A stretch of DNA of 64,000 nt from Klebsiella electrica (GCF_006711645.1 NZ_CP041247.1:930001-994000), one strand, 5' to 3'; positions 1 to 8,707 are shown, numbered from the stretch's first letter. Program-made: numbers and translations. Notes: generated from the letters alone by a model not told the origin.

Positions 1-153
1 ATAGCGGGCGACCACCTCTTTACCGGTGCCGGTTTCGCCGACGATCAGCACGGTGGCTTCCGTGGGCGCCAGTTTATCCAGCAGGCTCTGAAACGCTTTC
101 GACGCCGGGTCGATGAGCACGGGCGTATCGGACAGGGATTCAGGATTGAGCAT
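1..153 (-). CDS. Sigma-54-dependent transcriptional activator, partial (N-terminal 51 residues)
   Basis: This reading frame runs off the left edge of the window. The visible 51 residues begin a sigma-54 interaction (AAA+) domain: a Walker A motif GETGTGKE lies at residues 39-46 and is followed by VVARY, as in NtrC/SfnR-type activators. The start at 151-153 is preceded by a strong ribosome binding site (GGAGGT). There are only about 38 residues before the Walker A motif, so the protein has no room for an N-terminal receiver, GAF or PAS domain. Its activity may therefore be set by its own expression or by a partner rather than by a built-in sensor. It is divergent from the flavin monooxygenase operon, whose upstream region has a sigma-54-type promoter, so it is the likely activator of that operon. 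The C-terminal helix-turn-helix is outside the window. Confidence 0.85.
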   Translation of the reverse strand, partial: MLNPESLSDTPVLIDPASKAFQSLLDKLAPTEATVLIVGETGTGKEVVARY

Positions 154-193
154 GGCGGACCTCCGTTAAATGACGCTTTGAACTTATCCTTTG

Positions 194-262
194 CCGGCGG
201 CAGACACCAGAGGGGGACGCCGCCGGTTTGCTGCAAAACCGACAGCGCCCACGCAGGCGCTG
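194..262. promoter_or_regulatory. Cluster of inverted repeats, possible activator (enhancer) sites
   Basis: Three dyads sit between the divergent genes. CCGGCGGC (194-201) pairs with GCCGCCGG (219-226). An imperfect palindrome GGTTTGCTGCAAAACC occupies 225-240. CAGCGCC (243-249) pairs exactly with GGCGCTG (256-262). The last is about 100 bases upstream of the start of transcription expected from the -24/-12 promoter, the usual place for an upstream activating sequence of a sigma-54 activator. The dyads are seen directly; their role as binding sites is inferred. Confidence 0.4.
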
Positions 263-338
263 ACGCATTTGCAACAGCTGAGACGCCGGACGTGTTTTTT
301 AATACATTGATTTTGTTTTATTTATTTTCATCTCGTCG

Positions 339-355
339 TTGGCACGATAATCGCT
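339..355 (+). promoter_or_regulatory. Sigma-54 (-24/-12) promoter candidate
   Basis: The sequence TTGGCACGATAATCGCT matches the sigma-54 consensus YTGGCACGrNNNTTGCW at all fixed positions but one (TCGC instead of TTGC). The diagnostic GG (341-342) and GC (353-354) are 12 bases apart, as required. Transcription would start near 366 and read into the monooxygenase gene at 425. The divergent neighbour encodes a sigma-54 activator, which supports the call. Confidence 0.7.
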
Positions 356-362
356 AACAGTC

Positions 363-412
363 ATATAACCAAATTAAAACATCTCTTCGATAAATATCGA
401 ATATGGTTATAT
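363..412. repeat. Nested inverted repeats in the leader of the organosulfur operon
   Basis: Outer arms ATATAACCA (363-371) and TGGTTATAT (404-412) are exact complements. Between them lies a 16-base palindrome, TTCGATAAATATCGAA (386-401). The element starts about where the sigma-54 transcript would begin and ends just before the ribosome binding site, so it could be an operator or a leader hairpin. The half-site TGGTTAT also occurs upstream of cysJ and of the ssuA-like gene, suggesting CysB or a similar sulfur regulator. That role is inferred. Confidence 0.45.
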
Positions 413-424
413 AGGAAATGGATA

Positions 425-1597
425 ATGACGCAGAAAGCGAACGATAAGATCAATGTGTTCTGGTTTTTGCCCACCCACGGCGATGGCCGTTATCTGGGCA
501 CCACTGAAGGCGGCCGCCCGGTGGATCTACCTTATCTCCAGCAGGTCGCGCTGGCCGCCGATAGCCTTGGCTATTACGGCGTCCTGATTCCGACCGGAAA
601 AAGCTGCGAGGACTCCTGGCTGGTGGCGTCGGCGCTGGCGCCGTTGACCCGTCGCCTGCGTTATCTGGTGGCGGTGCGCCCTGGGCTACAGCCGCCGACG
701 CTGGCGGCGCGAATGGCGGCTACCCTCGATCGTTTGTCGGAGGGGCGGCTGCTGATCAACGTGGTGACCGGCGGCGATCCGGTGGAGAACAAAGGCGATG
801 GGATCTTCCTCAATCACAGTGAACGCTACCAGGTGACCCGCGAATTTCTCGACGTGTACTCCCGTTTGCTGAAAGGCGAAAAGGTGGACTATCGCGGCAA
901 GCATATTCATGTCGAAGGGGCGGAGGTGCTGTTTCCGCCGGTGCAGGAAGATGGCCCGCCGCTCTATTTTGGCGGCTCGTCAGACGACGCCATCGACGTC
1001 GCCGCTGAGCATATCGACAGCTACTTAACCTGGGGCGAGCCGCCGGAAAAAGTGGCGGAAAAGCTGGCTATCGTCAGTGAACGCGCCGCCGCCCGTGGAC
1101 GCACCCTGCAATACGGTATTCGCCTGCACGTGATTGTCCGTGAAACGGAAGAGGAGGCCTGGGCCGCCGCCGACCGGCTGATTGCCCACCTGGATGATGA
1201 CACCATTGCCCAGGCGCAGAAGATTTTTGCGCGCATGGATTCCGCGGGCCAGGCGCGGATGAGCGCCCTGCACAACGGTTCCCGCGACAATCTGCGTATC
1301 GCGCCAAATCTGTGGGCCGGCGTTGGGCTGGTGCGCGGCGGGGCGGGGACGGCGCTGGTGGGCAATCCGCAGCAGGTGGCGGAGCGCATCCGTGAATATC
1401 AGGCGCTGGGGATCACTAACTTTATCTTCTCCGGCTACCCGCATCTGGAAGAGGCGCACCGCTTTGCCGAGCTGGTGATGCCGCTGCTGCCGCTGGCCAG
1501 CAACGCGCAGCCAAAGGCGCGCGGTGTCAATACCGGGCCGTTCGGTGAAACCATCGGCGGCGATAAGCGCCCGGTAAAACAGGTCAGCGCCAGCTGA
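425..1597 (+). CDS. SsuD-like FMNH2-dependent alkanesulfonate monooxygenase
   Basis: This 390-residue protein belongs to the SsuD branch of the bacterial luciferase-like flavin monooxygenases and aligns along its whole length with E. coli SsuD (381 residues). Shared segments include [10 protein letters not shown] near the N-terminus, [11 protein letters not shown] (the SsuD cysteine is at residue 61), [25 protein letters not shown] and [14 protein letters not shown]. SsuD enzymes use reduced FMN and oxygen to split the C-S bond of sulfonates, giving sulfite and an aldehyde, and rely on a separate NAD(P)H:flavin reductase. The C-terminal tail after residue 365 is specific to this protein. It is the first gene after the sigma-54-type promoter. 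The ATG has an AGGAAA upstream. The family call is firm. The true substrate is unknown, since the gene is not inside a canonical ssuEADCB operon. Confidence 0.88.
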   Translation: MTQKANDKINVFWFLPTHGDGRYLGTTEGGRPVDLPYLQQVALAADSLGYYGVLIPTGKSCEDSWLVASALAPLTRRLRYLVAVRPGLQPPTLAARMAATLDRLSEGRLLINVVTGGDPVENKGDGIFLNHSERYQVTREFLDVYSRLLKGEKVDYRGKHIHVEGAEVLFPPVQEDGPPLYFGGSSDDAIDVAAEHIDSYLTWGEPPEKVAEKLAIVSERAAARGRTLQYGIRLHVIVRETEEEAWAAADRLIAHLDDDTIAQAQKIFARMDSAGQARMSALHNGSRDNLRIAPNLWAGVGLVRGGAGTALVGNPQQVAERIREYQALGITNFIFSGYPHLEEAHRFAELVMPLLPLASNAQPKARGVNTGPFGETIGGDKRPVKQVSAS

Positions 1598-1643
1598 GCG
1601 GGGGTCGCTATGTTTCGCTTCTTCTTTTATAAGGCGGTGGCCT

Positions 1644-3041
1644 ATGCCCGCTGAACCTCACATCGTTATTGTCGGCGGCGGCTTTAGCGGCGCGGCGGTG
1701 GCGATTCATCTGCTTGGCCTGATGCCGCAAGGGCTACGGGTGACGCTGCTGGAGCCGCGTAGCGTTGTTGGCGCAGGCGTCGCCTATTCCACCGCGGAAC
1801 CCAGCCACCGCATCAACGTGCCCGCCTCGCGGATGCAGTTGGCCGGTGAGGAAGAGGGCGCTTTTGACCGCTGGTACCGTAGTCAGCCTGCTTTTGCTGA
1901 CGACCCGCAGGCGCGGCGTGAAGACGGCGCGCTGTACCCCCAGCGCGGCCAGTTTGGGCGCTATGTCAGCCAGCGTTTCGCCGCGGCGGTACAGGCGAGC
2001 GGCGGACGGCTGGTTCACCTGCGCGAACAGGCGCTGAGCGTTGACGAAAGCGGTCTCATCACCGATACCGGTCGTCGGCTGCAAAGCGATGTGCTGATTC
2101 TGGCGACTAGCCATCCGCCGCCGGCGCTGCCGCGGCTGGCGGCGCCGTTTCACGACCATCCGGCGCTGATTGCCAACCCGTGGCGCGCGGACAGTCTGGC
2201 GACAATCGCCCCGTATGCGCGGGTGGCGGTGATGGGAACCGGGCTGACGATGGCGGACTGCATCGCCACGCTATCCCGGCTCGGCCACCGCGGACCGATT
2301 AGCGCCTTTTCGCGCCACGGTCTGCTGTCCAGGGGCAACACCGGCGGCGCTGCGACGCCCTGGCCGGGCGAGTACGCTCAGGGCTCGCTCCGTCAGCGGC
2401 TGCGGCAGGTGCGCGCCGATGTTGCCCGCGCGGCAGAGCAGGGGCTTCCCTGGCAGGTGGTGCTCGACGCGGTGCGCCAGCAGGGACAACACATCTGGCA
2501 GAGTCTGACGTTTGCCGACCGTCAGCGCTTCCTGCGTCATCTGCGGCGCTACTGGGATGTGCATCGTTATCGCATTGCGCCGCAGGTCGCCGAGGTGCTT
2601 GAGCAACGTCAGCGCGAGGGGAGTCTGAAGGTGCTGGCCGCACGGCTGACGGCGCTGGAGAGCGAAGCGCGTTCTCTGAGACTGACCCTGACCGCGCGCG
2701 AAGGTGCGCGCATCGCCCTGACGGTCGATAGCCTGATTCTGACGACCGGCCCGGCCCACGGCGGGCTGATCGACAGCCAGCCGCTGCTGCGCGAGCTGGC
2801 CCGGCGCGGTCTGATTCGCGTCGATAAGCTGGGTCTTGGGCTGGACGTTGATGCTCGCTCCCGGGCGATTGGCCGAGAGGGGCGCGCGTTGCCCAATCTG
2901 CTGATCTCTGGCCCGGCGGCGCGCGGCTATTTTGGCGAACTGATGGGGCTGCCGCAGGTGGCCGACCATGCCGCCGCCGTCGCCGCTGAAGCTTTACAGG
3001 CGCTGGGGATTGGGCAATTCGCCCGATGTCCCACGATCTAA
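1644..3041 (+). CDS. FAD/NAD(P)-binding protein (NAD_binding_9-like)
   Basis: The 465-residue product starts with a classic dinucleotide-binding fold: VIVGGGFSGAAVAIHL puts GxGxxG at residues 11-16. It is followed by YSTAEPSHRINVPASRMQL, typical of the FAD-NAD(P)-binding family that includes HpnW-like and siderophore-monooxygenase-like proteins. A second Rossmann segment occurs near residue 190 (VAVMGTGLTMAD). No signal peptide or membrane segment is seen. It lies 46 bases after the SsuD-like gene and before a second flavin monooxygenase, so it probably acts in the same catabolic route. It could be a flavoprotein monooxygenase, or the partner that supplies reducing power, because no SsuE-type flavin reductase is visible nearby. 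The reaction is not known. Confidence 0.7.
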   Translation: MPAEPHIVIVGGGFSGAAVAIHLLGLMPQGLRVTLLEPRSVVGAGVAYSTAEPSHRINVPASRMQLAGEEEGAFDRWYRSQPAFADDPQARREDGALYPQRGQFGRYVSQRFAAAVQASGGRLVHLREQALSVDESGLITDTGRRLQSDVLILATSHPPPALPRLAAPFHDHPALIANPWRADSLATIAPYARVAVMGTGLTMADCIATLSRLGHRGPISAFSRHGLLSRGNTGGAATPWPGEYAQGSLRQRLRQVRADVARAAEQGLPWQVVLDAVRQQGQHIWQSLTFADRQRFLRHLRRYWDVHRYRIAPQVAEVLEQRQREGSLKVLAARLTALESEARSLRLTLTAREGARIALTVDSLILTTGPAHGGLIDSQPLLRELARRGLIRVDKLGLGLDVDARSRAIGREGRALPNLLISGPAARGYFGELMGLPQVADHAAAVAAEALQALGIGQFARCPTI

Positions 3042-3112
3042 CCCCCATTCCCCCTTTTTCTTTGATGTATTAAGCGTGCGTTCCGTTGAAGGAATGCACC
3101 GTGGAGAGCCCT

Positions 3113-4519
3113 ATGTCATCACAACGTGAAATTCGCCTGAATGCTTTTGATATGAACTGCGTCGGCCACCAGTCGCCGGGTCTGTGGACCCATCCGCGCG
3201 ACCGCTCCTGGCAGTATAAGGACCTTGATTACTGGGTTGACCTGGCGCGCCTGCTGGAACGCGGTAAGTTCGACGGCCTGTTTATTGCCGACGTACTGGG
3301 GATTTATGACGTACTGAATGGCAACGGCGATGCCGCCATTCGCCAGGCGACGCAGGTGCCGGTGAACGATCCGCTGGCGTTGATTACCCCGATGGCGCTG
3401 GTGACGGAGCATCTGGGCTTTGGCCTGACCGCGTCGCTGTCGTTTGAGCACCCGTACCCGTTTGCCCGCCGTCTCTCGACCCTTGATCACCTGACCAAAG
3501 GCCGGGTGGGCTGGAACATCGTCACCTCGTATCTGGAAAGCGGGGCGCGCAACATTGGTCATCAGGCGCAGACTGATCACGATGCGCGCTATGACTACGC
3601 CGATGAGTATCTCGACGTGGTTTATAAGCTGCTGGAAGGGAGCTGGGAGGATGGCGCGGTGCTGCGCGATCGCGAGCGGGGGATCTTCAGCGATCCGCAA
3701 AAAATTCATCCGATCAACCACCAGGGCAACTTCTTCACCGTGCCGGGGATCCACCTCTGCGAACCGTCGCCGCAGCGCACGCCGGTACTGTATCAGGCCG
3801 GCGCCTCCAGCCGGGGTAAACAGTTTGCCGCCGGTCACGCCGAGTGCGTGTTTGTCGCCGCGCCGTCGAAAGTGCTGCTCAAAAAGACGGTGGCGGATAT
3901 TCGCCGCCGCGCCGCCGAAGCCGGACGCGACCCGCGCAGCATCCTGATTTTCAACCTGCAAACGGCGATCGTCGGTGAAACTGACCGCGAGGCGCAGGCC
4001 AAATGGCAGGAGTATAAATCGTACGTCAGCTATGAAGGGGCGCTGGCGCTGATCTCCGGCTGGACCGGGATCGACTTCGGCCAGTATCAGCCGGATCAGG
4101 TGCTGAAATACCTGCATACCAACGCCATTCAGTCGGCGGTTGAAGCCTTTTCCACCGCCGATCCCGATCGCCAGTGGACGGTACAGGCGCTGGCCGACTG
4201 GGTCGGCATTGGCGGCTTCGGCCCGCTGATTGTCGGCAGTGCGCAAACCGTCGCCGACGAGCTGCAATCGTGGGTTGAGGAGACCGATGTTGACGGTTTC
4301 AACCTGGCGTATGCCGTTACCCATGAAACCTTCCGCGATGTGGTGGAACTGCTTATTCCCGAACTGCAAAAACGCGGCGTCTTTAAGCAGGAGTATCGCG
4401 AAGGCACCCTGCGCGAAAAACTGTTTGGCGCCGGGCCACGGCTGGTGGCGCCGCATCCGGGCGCCGGATACCGGCGTGGCGCCCGCATCGACGTCGGGAC
4501 AGAGGAGAAGGTGACATGA
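3113..4519 (+). CDS. LLM-class flavin-dependent monooxygenase, NtaA/SnaA/DszA family
   Basis: The 468-residue protein has the family's landmarks: LNAFDMNCVGHQSPGLW near the start, DYWVDLARLLERGKFDGLFIAD, SFEHPYPFARRLSTLDHL, GRVGWNIVTS, and RYDYADEYLDVVYKLLEGSW. Relatives include nitrilotriacetate monooxygenase, DszA (dibenzothiophene sulfone) and SfnG-type enzymes, all using FMNH2 from a separate reductase. The ATG at 3113, with GGAGAG just upstream, is preferred over an in-frame TTG at 3086, because homology begins at MSSQREI. The stop overlaps the start of the downstream ABC ATPase gene by four bases, so the genes are translationally coupled and catalysis is tied to uptake. Family is secure; the substrate is not. 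Confidence 0.85.
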   Translation: MSSQREIRLNAFDMNCVGHQSPGLWTHPRDRSWQYKDLDYWVDLARLLERGKFDGLFIADVLGIYDVLNGNGDAAIRQATQVPVNDPLALITPMALVTEHLGFGLTASLSFEHPYPFARRLSTLDHLTKGRVGWNIVTSYLESGARNIGHQAQTDHDARYDYADEYLDVVYKLLEGSWEDGAVLRDRERGIFSDPQKIHPINHQGNFFTVPGIHLCEPSPQRTPVLYQAGASSRGKQFAAGHAECVFVAAPSKVLLKKTVADIRRRAAEAGRDPRSILIFNLQTAIVGETDREAQAKWQEYKSYVSYEGALALISGWTGIDFGQYQPDQVLKYLHTNAIQSAVEAFSTADPDRQWTVQALADWVGIGGFGPLIVGSAQTVADELQSWVEETDVDGFNLAYAVTHETFRDVVELLIPELQKRGVFKQEYREGTLREKLFGAGPRLVAPHPGAGYRRGARIDVGTEEKVT

Positions 4520-5535
4520 TCGAAATTGACAACCTGCATAAAAGCTATCGTACCGCAGACGGGCGGGTCAGCGAGGTGCTGAAGGGGCTGTCGCTGCGGG
4601 TGCCGACCCGCTCGATCACCGCGGTGGTCGGGCCGAGCGGCGCGGGAAAATCGACCCTCGCGCGCCTTATCAGTCTGCTGGAGCGCCCCGACAGCGGCAG
4701 TATTCGGGTTAACGGCAACGACCTGTCGTTGCTCAGCGGCGAGGCGCTGCGTCGCGAGCGACGCACCATTGGCACCGTTTTTCAGTCCTCCGCGCTGCTC
4801 AGCCGTAAAACGGCCTGGCAGAATATCGCCCTGCCGCTGGAATATCTCGGGGTGGTTGAACGCGATATTAAAGCCCGCGTCGGCGAATTGCTGGAGAGCG
4901 TGGGGCTGAGTCATAAGGCGGATGCCTGGCCGGCGCAGCTCTCCGGCGGCCAGCGCCAGCGGATTGCTATTGCGCGTGCGCTGGCGCTGCGCCCGTCAGT
5001 GCTGCTGGCGGATGAGGCCACTTCGGGGCTGGATCCGCAGGCCACCGCAACGGTGCTGAATTTGCTCAAACGCCTGCGCGATGAATACCGCCTGGCGATC
5101 GTGCTGATCACCCACGAGATGGATGCGGTACGGGCGGCGGCGGATGCGGTGGCGGAAATTCGCGATGGCGCGATTGTCCAGTCCGGCCAGGTGAAAGAGC
5201 TGCTGGCGCGCCCGGATTCGCTGCTGGGCCAGCAGCTGCTGCCACTCTCTCCGGTTACGGTCGCCAGCGATCTGCTGTTGCGGCTGAGCTATCGCTGGGA
5301 TGTTCCGGTGGCGACCGACTGGATCAGTCGTCTGAGCCAGCAGTTCGCCCTGCAGATAGATGTGCTCGGGGGGCACGTTGAGTTGATCAACGACCGGCTG
5401 GCGGGAAGGCTTCAGGTGGGCGTGCGTTTCCAGGGCGAGCGGCTGCCGCCGTCGAGGGTGCTGGCGCTGCTGGCCCAGCTTGGTATCGCGGCGCAGGTGC
5501 TGGATGGCGCGCCGGAACTCAAGGAGGCGGTATGA
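4516..5535 (+). CDS. MetN-type ABC transporter ATP-binding protein
   Basis: The 339-residue ATPase has Walker A GPSGAGKST (residues 39-47), the signature LSGGQ (142-146) and Walker B LLADE (163-167) followed by ATSGLDPQ. A C-terminal extension of about 100 residues resembles the NIL ligand-binding domain of MetN, the methionine importer ATPase. It overlaps both neighbours by four bases (ATGA) in the order ATPase-permease-binding protein, the same as metNIQ. Because it is embedded with flavin monooxygenases, this copy probably imports a sulfur compound other than methionine, and the NIL domain may let intracellular product inhibit uptake. That is inference. Confidence 0.88.
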   Translation: MIEIDNLHKSYRTADGRVSEVLKGLSLRVPTRSITAVVGPSGAGKSTLARLISLLERPDSGSIRVNGNDLSLLSGEALRRERRTIGTVFQSSALLSRKTAWQNIALPLEYLGVVERDIKARVGELLESVGLSHKADAWPAQLSGGQRQRIAIARALALRPSVLLADEATSGLDPQATATVLNLLKRLRDEYRLAIVLITHEMDAVRAAADAVAEIRDGAIVQSGQVKELLARPDSLLGQQLLPLSPVTVASDLLLRLSYRWDVPVATDWISRLSQQFALQIDVLGGHVELINDRLAGRLQVGVRFQGERLPPSRVLALLAQLGIAAQVLDGAPELKEAV

Positions 5536-6230
5536 AACCCACGGTGATAAGCCAGGATACCCCCTGGAGCGAGATCCATACGCTGCTGCTGCCCGCGTAT
5601 GGCGAAACCTGGCTGATGGTGGCCATTGTGATGCTGTTTGTGGTGACCCTTGGCGGGGTGGTCGGGGTGGTGCTGTTCAATGCCTCGCCGCGCGGATTAT
5701 TCCCGCATGTCGCGCTGTACCGGGTACTGAACTGGCTGGTGAATATGGGGCGCTCTCTGCCGTTTCTGGTGCTGATGGCGGCGATTATTCCCTTCACCTT
5801 CTGGCTCACCGGGACGACGATCGGCATCCCGGCCGCTGTGGTGCCGATGATTGCCGCCGGGGTGCCGTTTTTTGGCCGGCTGGTGGAAAACGCGCTGCGC
5901 GAACTGCCGGCGGAGGTCACCGCCGTGGGGATCGTCTGCGGCGGCTCGCGCTGGCAAATTATCCGCAGCGCCCAGTTGAGCGAAGCCCTGCCGGCGCTGG
6001 TGGCGGCAGTGACGCTAAATCTGGTCTCAATGATCGAATATTCCGCGATTGCCGGCACCATCGGCGCGGGAGGCATCGGTTATCTGGCGGTGGTTTACGG
6101 CTACCAGCGCTTCGACAACCACATCATGATCGCCACCATTATTGTGCTGATCGCCACGATTCAGCTGATTCAATTTTTCGGTGACCGCCTGGTCACCAAA
6201 CTTCGCCACACGCAGGGGATCGCTTCATGA
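5532..6230 (+). CDS. MetI-type ABC transporter permease
   Basis: The 232-residue protein is hydrophobic, with about five membrane segments (starting near residues 25, 65, 85, 150 and 195). The MetI-like core is clear: NMGRSLPFLVLM, the cytoplasmic coupling loop near ELPAEVTAVGIVCGG, and SMIEYSAIAGTIGAGGIGYL. It would form the channel with the ATPase encoded just upstream, which it overlaps by four bases. It overlaps the binding-protein gene downstream in the same way. Confidence 0.88.
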   Translation: MKPTVISQDTPWSEIHTLLLPAYGETWLMVAIVMLFVVTLGGVVGVVLFNASPRGLFPHVALYRVLNWLVNMGRSLPFLVLMAAIIPFTFWLTGTTIGIPAAVVPMIAAGVPFFGRLVENALRELPAEVTAVGIVCGGSRWQIIRSAQLSEALPALVAAVTLNLVSMIEYSAIAGTIGAGGIGYLAVVYGYQRFDNHIMIATIIVLIATIQLIQFFGDRLVTKLRHTQGIAS

Positions 6231-7105
6231 CAACAGAACCGTTTGAATTACGTAAGGCCCGTCGCTGGCCGTGGCTGGCGGCGCTGCTGGTGATAGTGGC
6301 GCTGGCCGTCGCCTTCTGGTGGTGGCGGGGACAGGCCCAGTCGCAGCAGGTGGTGTTTGGCACCACCCTGAAAATCCACTATGAACCGGCGATGGCCGGC
6401 GAACAGAGAATTATCGAGTACATCGGCCAGCATATTGCGCCGGATTATGGCCTCAAGCTGGAGGCGGTGGGCGTGCAGGATCCGGTGCAGGCGGATCGCG
6501 CGGTGGCGCAAGGGGAGTACGCCGGAACCATCTATCAGCATCAATGGTGGCTGAAGCAGGTGGTGGATGCCAACGGCTTCGCGCTTTCCACCACGGTGCC
6601 GGTGTTCCAGTGGGCCTTTGGCATCTACTCCGATCGCTATAAATCGGTTAAGGATCTGCCGAACGGGGCGACGATCGTGGTGCCGGATGACGGCGCTAAC
6701 CAGGGGCAGGCGCTGTGGCTGCTGCAGCGTATTGGCCTGATTACGCTCGACCCGGCGGTGGAGCCGCGTACGGCGAAGCTGAAAAATATCGTCGGCAACC
6801 CGCATCAGTTTCATTTCAAAGAGCTGGACCTGTTAACCATGCCGCGGGCGCTTAATTCGGTGGATGCGGCAATCGGCTATGTCTCGCAGTTTGATGCCGG
6901 AAAAGTGCTGCGCGAGAAGGGCATCTTATTCCCGCCTGCGCCGCGGACTTTTGCGTCGCAGTTGGTTATCGGGACGCCTTATCTGTCGCAGGAGAATATC
7001 GTCAAATTGCAGCAGGCGTTTTCCGACCCGCGCATTCAGAGCTGGTTGAAAACCACCGACGACCCGCTGGTTAAGGATGTGCTGGTGCCGGTTTCTGCGG
7101 AATAA
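6227..7105 (+). CDS. MetQ/NLPA-family substrate-binding protein, membrane-anchored
   Basis: The 292-residue product has the NLPA/MetQ fold, seen in FGTTLKIHYEPAMAGEQ, IYQHQWWLKQVVDANG, IVVPDDGANQGQALWLLQ and AAIGYVSQFDAGK. Unlike MetQ it has no lipobox cysteine. Instead residues 15-33 form a single hydrophobic helix ending in WWWRGQ after a positively charged start, so it is probably held in the inner membrane as an uncleaved anchor with the binding domain in the periplasm. It is the last gene of the overlapping ABC set, and a terminator follows. The ligand is unknown; the context suggests an organosulfur compound. Confidence 0.85.
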   Translation: MTTEPFELRKARRWPWLAALLVIVALAVAFWWWRGQAQSQQVVFGTTLKIHYEPAMAGEQRIIEYIGQHIAPDYGLKLEAVGVQDPVQADRAVAQGEYAGTIYQHQWWLKQVVDANGFALSTTVPVFQWAFGIYSDRYKSVKDLPNGATIVVPDDGANQGQALWLLQRIGLITLDPAVEPRTAKLKNIVGNPHQFHFKELDLLTMPRALNSVDAAIGYVSQFDAGKVLREKGILFPPAPRTFASQLVIGTPYLSQENIVKLQQAFSDPRIQSWLKTTDDPLVKDVLVPVSAE

Positions 7106-7126
7106 GTTTGCCAATCGATGACCTTG

Positions 7127-7165
7127 CAGGACGGGCGAAAGCACGTCCTGATTTTGTTGTTTTAT
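7127..7165 (+). terminator. Rho-independent terminator after the ABC transporter genes
   Basis: CAGGACG (7127-7133) pairs with CGTCCTG (7144-7150) around a 10-base loop and is followed by a T-rich run. It separates the monooxygenase/ABC operon from the MFS gene, which would then need its own promoter. Confidence 0.7.
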
Positions 7166-7275
7166 TTTTTTAACTTATTGAATATATTGATTTTTATATG
7201 CGTTTTTGTTGGTTTCACTTTATCGTCTGACGGCCTATAACTGCGATCACCTGCACAACATAATAAGGTGAAAAC

Positions 7276-8697
7276 ATGAGTACGCTGTCTGTTGATAATC
7301 CCGGCGTGGCCTCCGCTCCGGTGAGTAGCGTCGGGGATGTGGCGCGGCTGATCAATTCGGGCAAGGAACAGGCTAAATATGCGCGGATGATTGTCTTCCT
7401 CGCTCTCGGCGGCGTCTTTCTCGACGCCTATGATCTCACCACCCTCTCCTACGGCATCGATGACGTAGTGCGTGAATTCCAGCTCTCGCCGCTGCTGACC
7501 GGCCTGGTCACCTCATCGATCATGGTGGGTACCATTATTGGCAACGTGATCGGCGGCTGGCTGACGGATAAATATGGCCGCTATTCGGTGTTTATGGCCG
7601 ACATGCTGTTTTTCGTCGTCTCGGCCATCGCTGCGGGTCTGGCCCCCAACGTCTGGGTGCTGATTGGCGCGCGTTTCCTGATGGGCATCGGCGTGGGTAT
7701 CGATCTGCCGGTCGCTATGTCCTATCTCGCTGAATTTTCGCGTTTTACCGGCAAAGGTAATAAAGCGGCGCGCCTCGCCGCCTGGTGCCCGATGTGGTAC
7801 GCCGCCTCGACGGTCTGCTTTCTGATTATTTTCGGCCTCTATTTCCTGCTGCCACAGGAGCACCTCGACTGGCTGTGGCGCGCCTCGCTGCTGTTTGGCG
7901 CCGTTCCGGCGCTGCTGATTATCGCCGTGCGCAGCAAGTTTATGAATGAGTCGCCGCTGTGGGCGGCAAACCAGGGGGACCTGACTTCAGCGGTGAGGAT
8001 TCTGCGCGACTCTTACGGCATTGCCGCCCATGAGGCGCCGGCTGAACATCGCGCGCCGCCGCCGAAAGTGAGCTTCCGGGTACTGTTCGAAAAACCGTAC
8101 CGCGAACGTACTATCGTCGCCGGGGTGATGAATATCTGTATCGCCTTTGAGTACACCGCCATCGCTTTCTTCCTGCCGTCGATTCTCGCCCGGTTTCTCG
8201 GCGCCGGGGTGTTTGAAACCCTCTCCGCCTCGCTGGGACTGAATGCGCTGTTTGCCTTTACCGGCGGGTTGCTGGGGATGCATCTGGCGTGGAAATACCC
8301 GTCGCGCCATGTGGCGATTGCCGGGTTTGCGCTGCAATTTATCGCCCTGATTGTCCTTGCCCTCGTCGGGCAGCCGCAGGCCACCGTCGGCGTAGTGCTG
8401 GCGATTGCGATGCTTGGGCTGTGGCTGTTTGCCGAGGGGTTTGGCCCCGGCGCGCAGCTGATGATTTATCCGGCGCTCTCCTATCCCACCGCGATTCGCG
8501 CCACCGGCGTCGGTTTCAGCCGGGCGCTCTCCGGGATCGGCAGCGCGCTGGCGCTGTTTGTGCTGCCGCTGCTGCAGGCCTCTCTCGGCACGCAAATGTT
8601 CTGGGTGGTGTCGCTGGCCGCCATTATTCCGATTTTCTTCCTGCTTGCGGTCCGCCACGAGCCGACGCGTCACGATATTGACGACAGCCACCATTGA
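7276..8697 (+). CDS. MFS transporter
   Basis: The 473-residue protein has about twelve membrane segments and the major facilitator signature between helices 2 and 3 (GGWLTDKYGR). The start of helix 1 carries ALGGVFLDAYDLTTLSYG, as in aromatic-acid or metabolite:H+ symporters. It has an extended cytoplasmic N-terminus of about 38 residues. A ribosome binding site (AAGGTG) precedes the ATG. It is followed 10 bases later by the DszC/SfnB-like gene, so the two are probably one operon. It may bring in the sulfur compound or export its desulfurised remnant. Confidence 0.82.
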   Translation: MSTLSVDNPGVASAPVSSVGDVARLINSGKEQAKYARMIVFLALGGVFLDAYDLTTLSYGIDDVVREFQLSPLLTGLVTSSIMVGTIIGNVIGGWLTDKYGRYSVFMADMLFFVVSAIAAGLAPNVWVLIGARFLMGIGVGIDLPVAMSYLAEFSRFTGKGNKAARLAAWCPMWYAASTVCFLIIFGLYFLLPQEHLDWLWRASLLFGAVPALLIIAVRSKFMNESPLWAANQGDLTSAVRILRDSYGIAAHEAPAEHRAPPPKVSFRVLFEKPYRERTIVAGVMNICIAFEYTAIAFFLPSILARFLGAGVFETLSASLGLNALFAFTGGLLGMHLAWKYPSRHVAIAGFALQFIALIVLALVGQPQATVGVVLAIAMLGLWLFAEGFGPGAQLMIYPALSYPTAIRATGVGFSRALSGIGSALALFVLPLLQASLGTQMFWVVSLAAIIPIFFLLAVRHEPTRHDIDDSHH

Positions 8698-8707
8698 GGA
8701 ACAGATT

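Noticed and set aside
3086..3112. Upstream TTG start for the NtaA-type monooxygenase
   Set aside because: The family sequence begins at the ATG at 3113, which has a good GGAGAG site; the extension MKECTVESP has no support.
3119..4456. Long minus-strand open frame (about 445 codons)
   Set aside because: It is antisense to the flavin monooxygenase gene and lacks any family signal; it comes from GC-rich codon use on the other strand.
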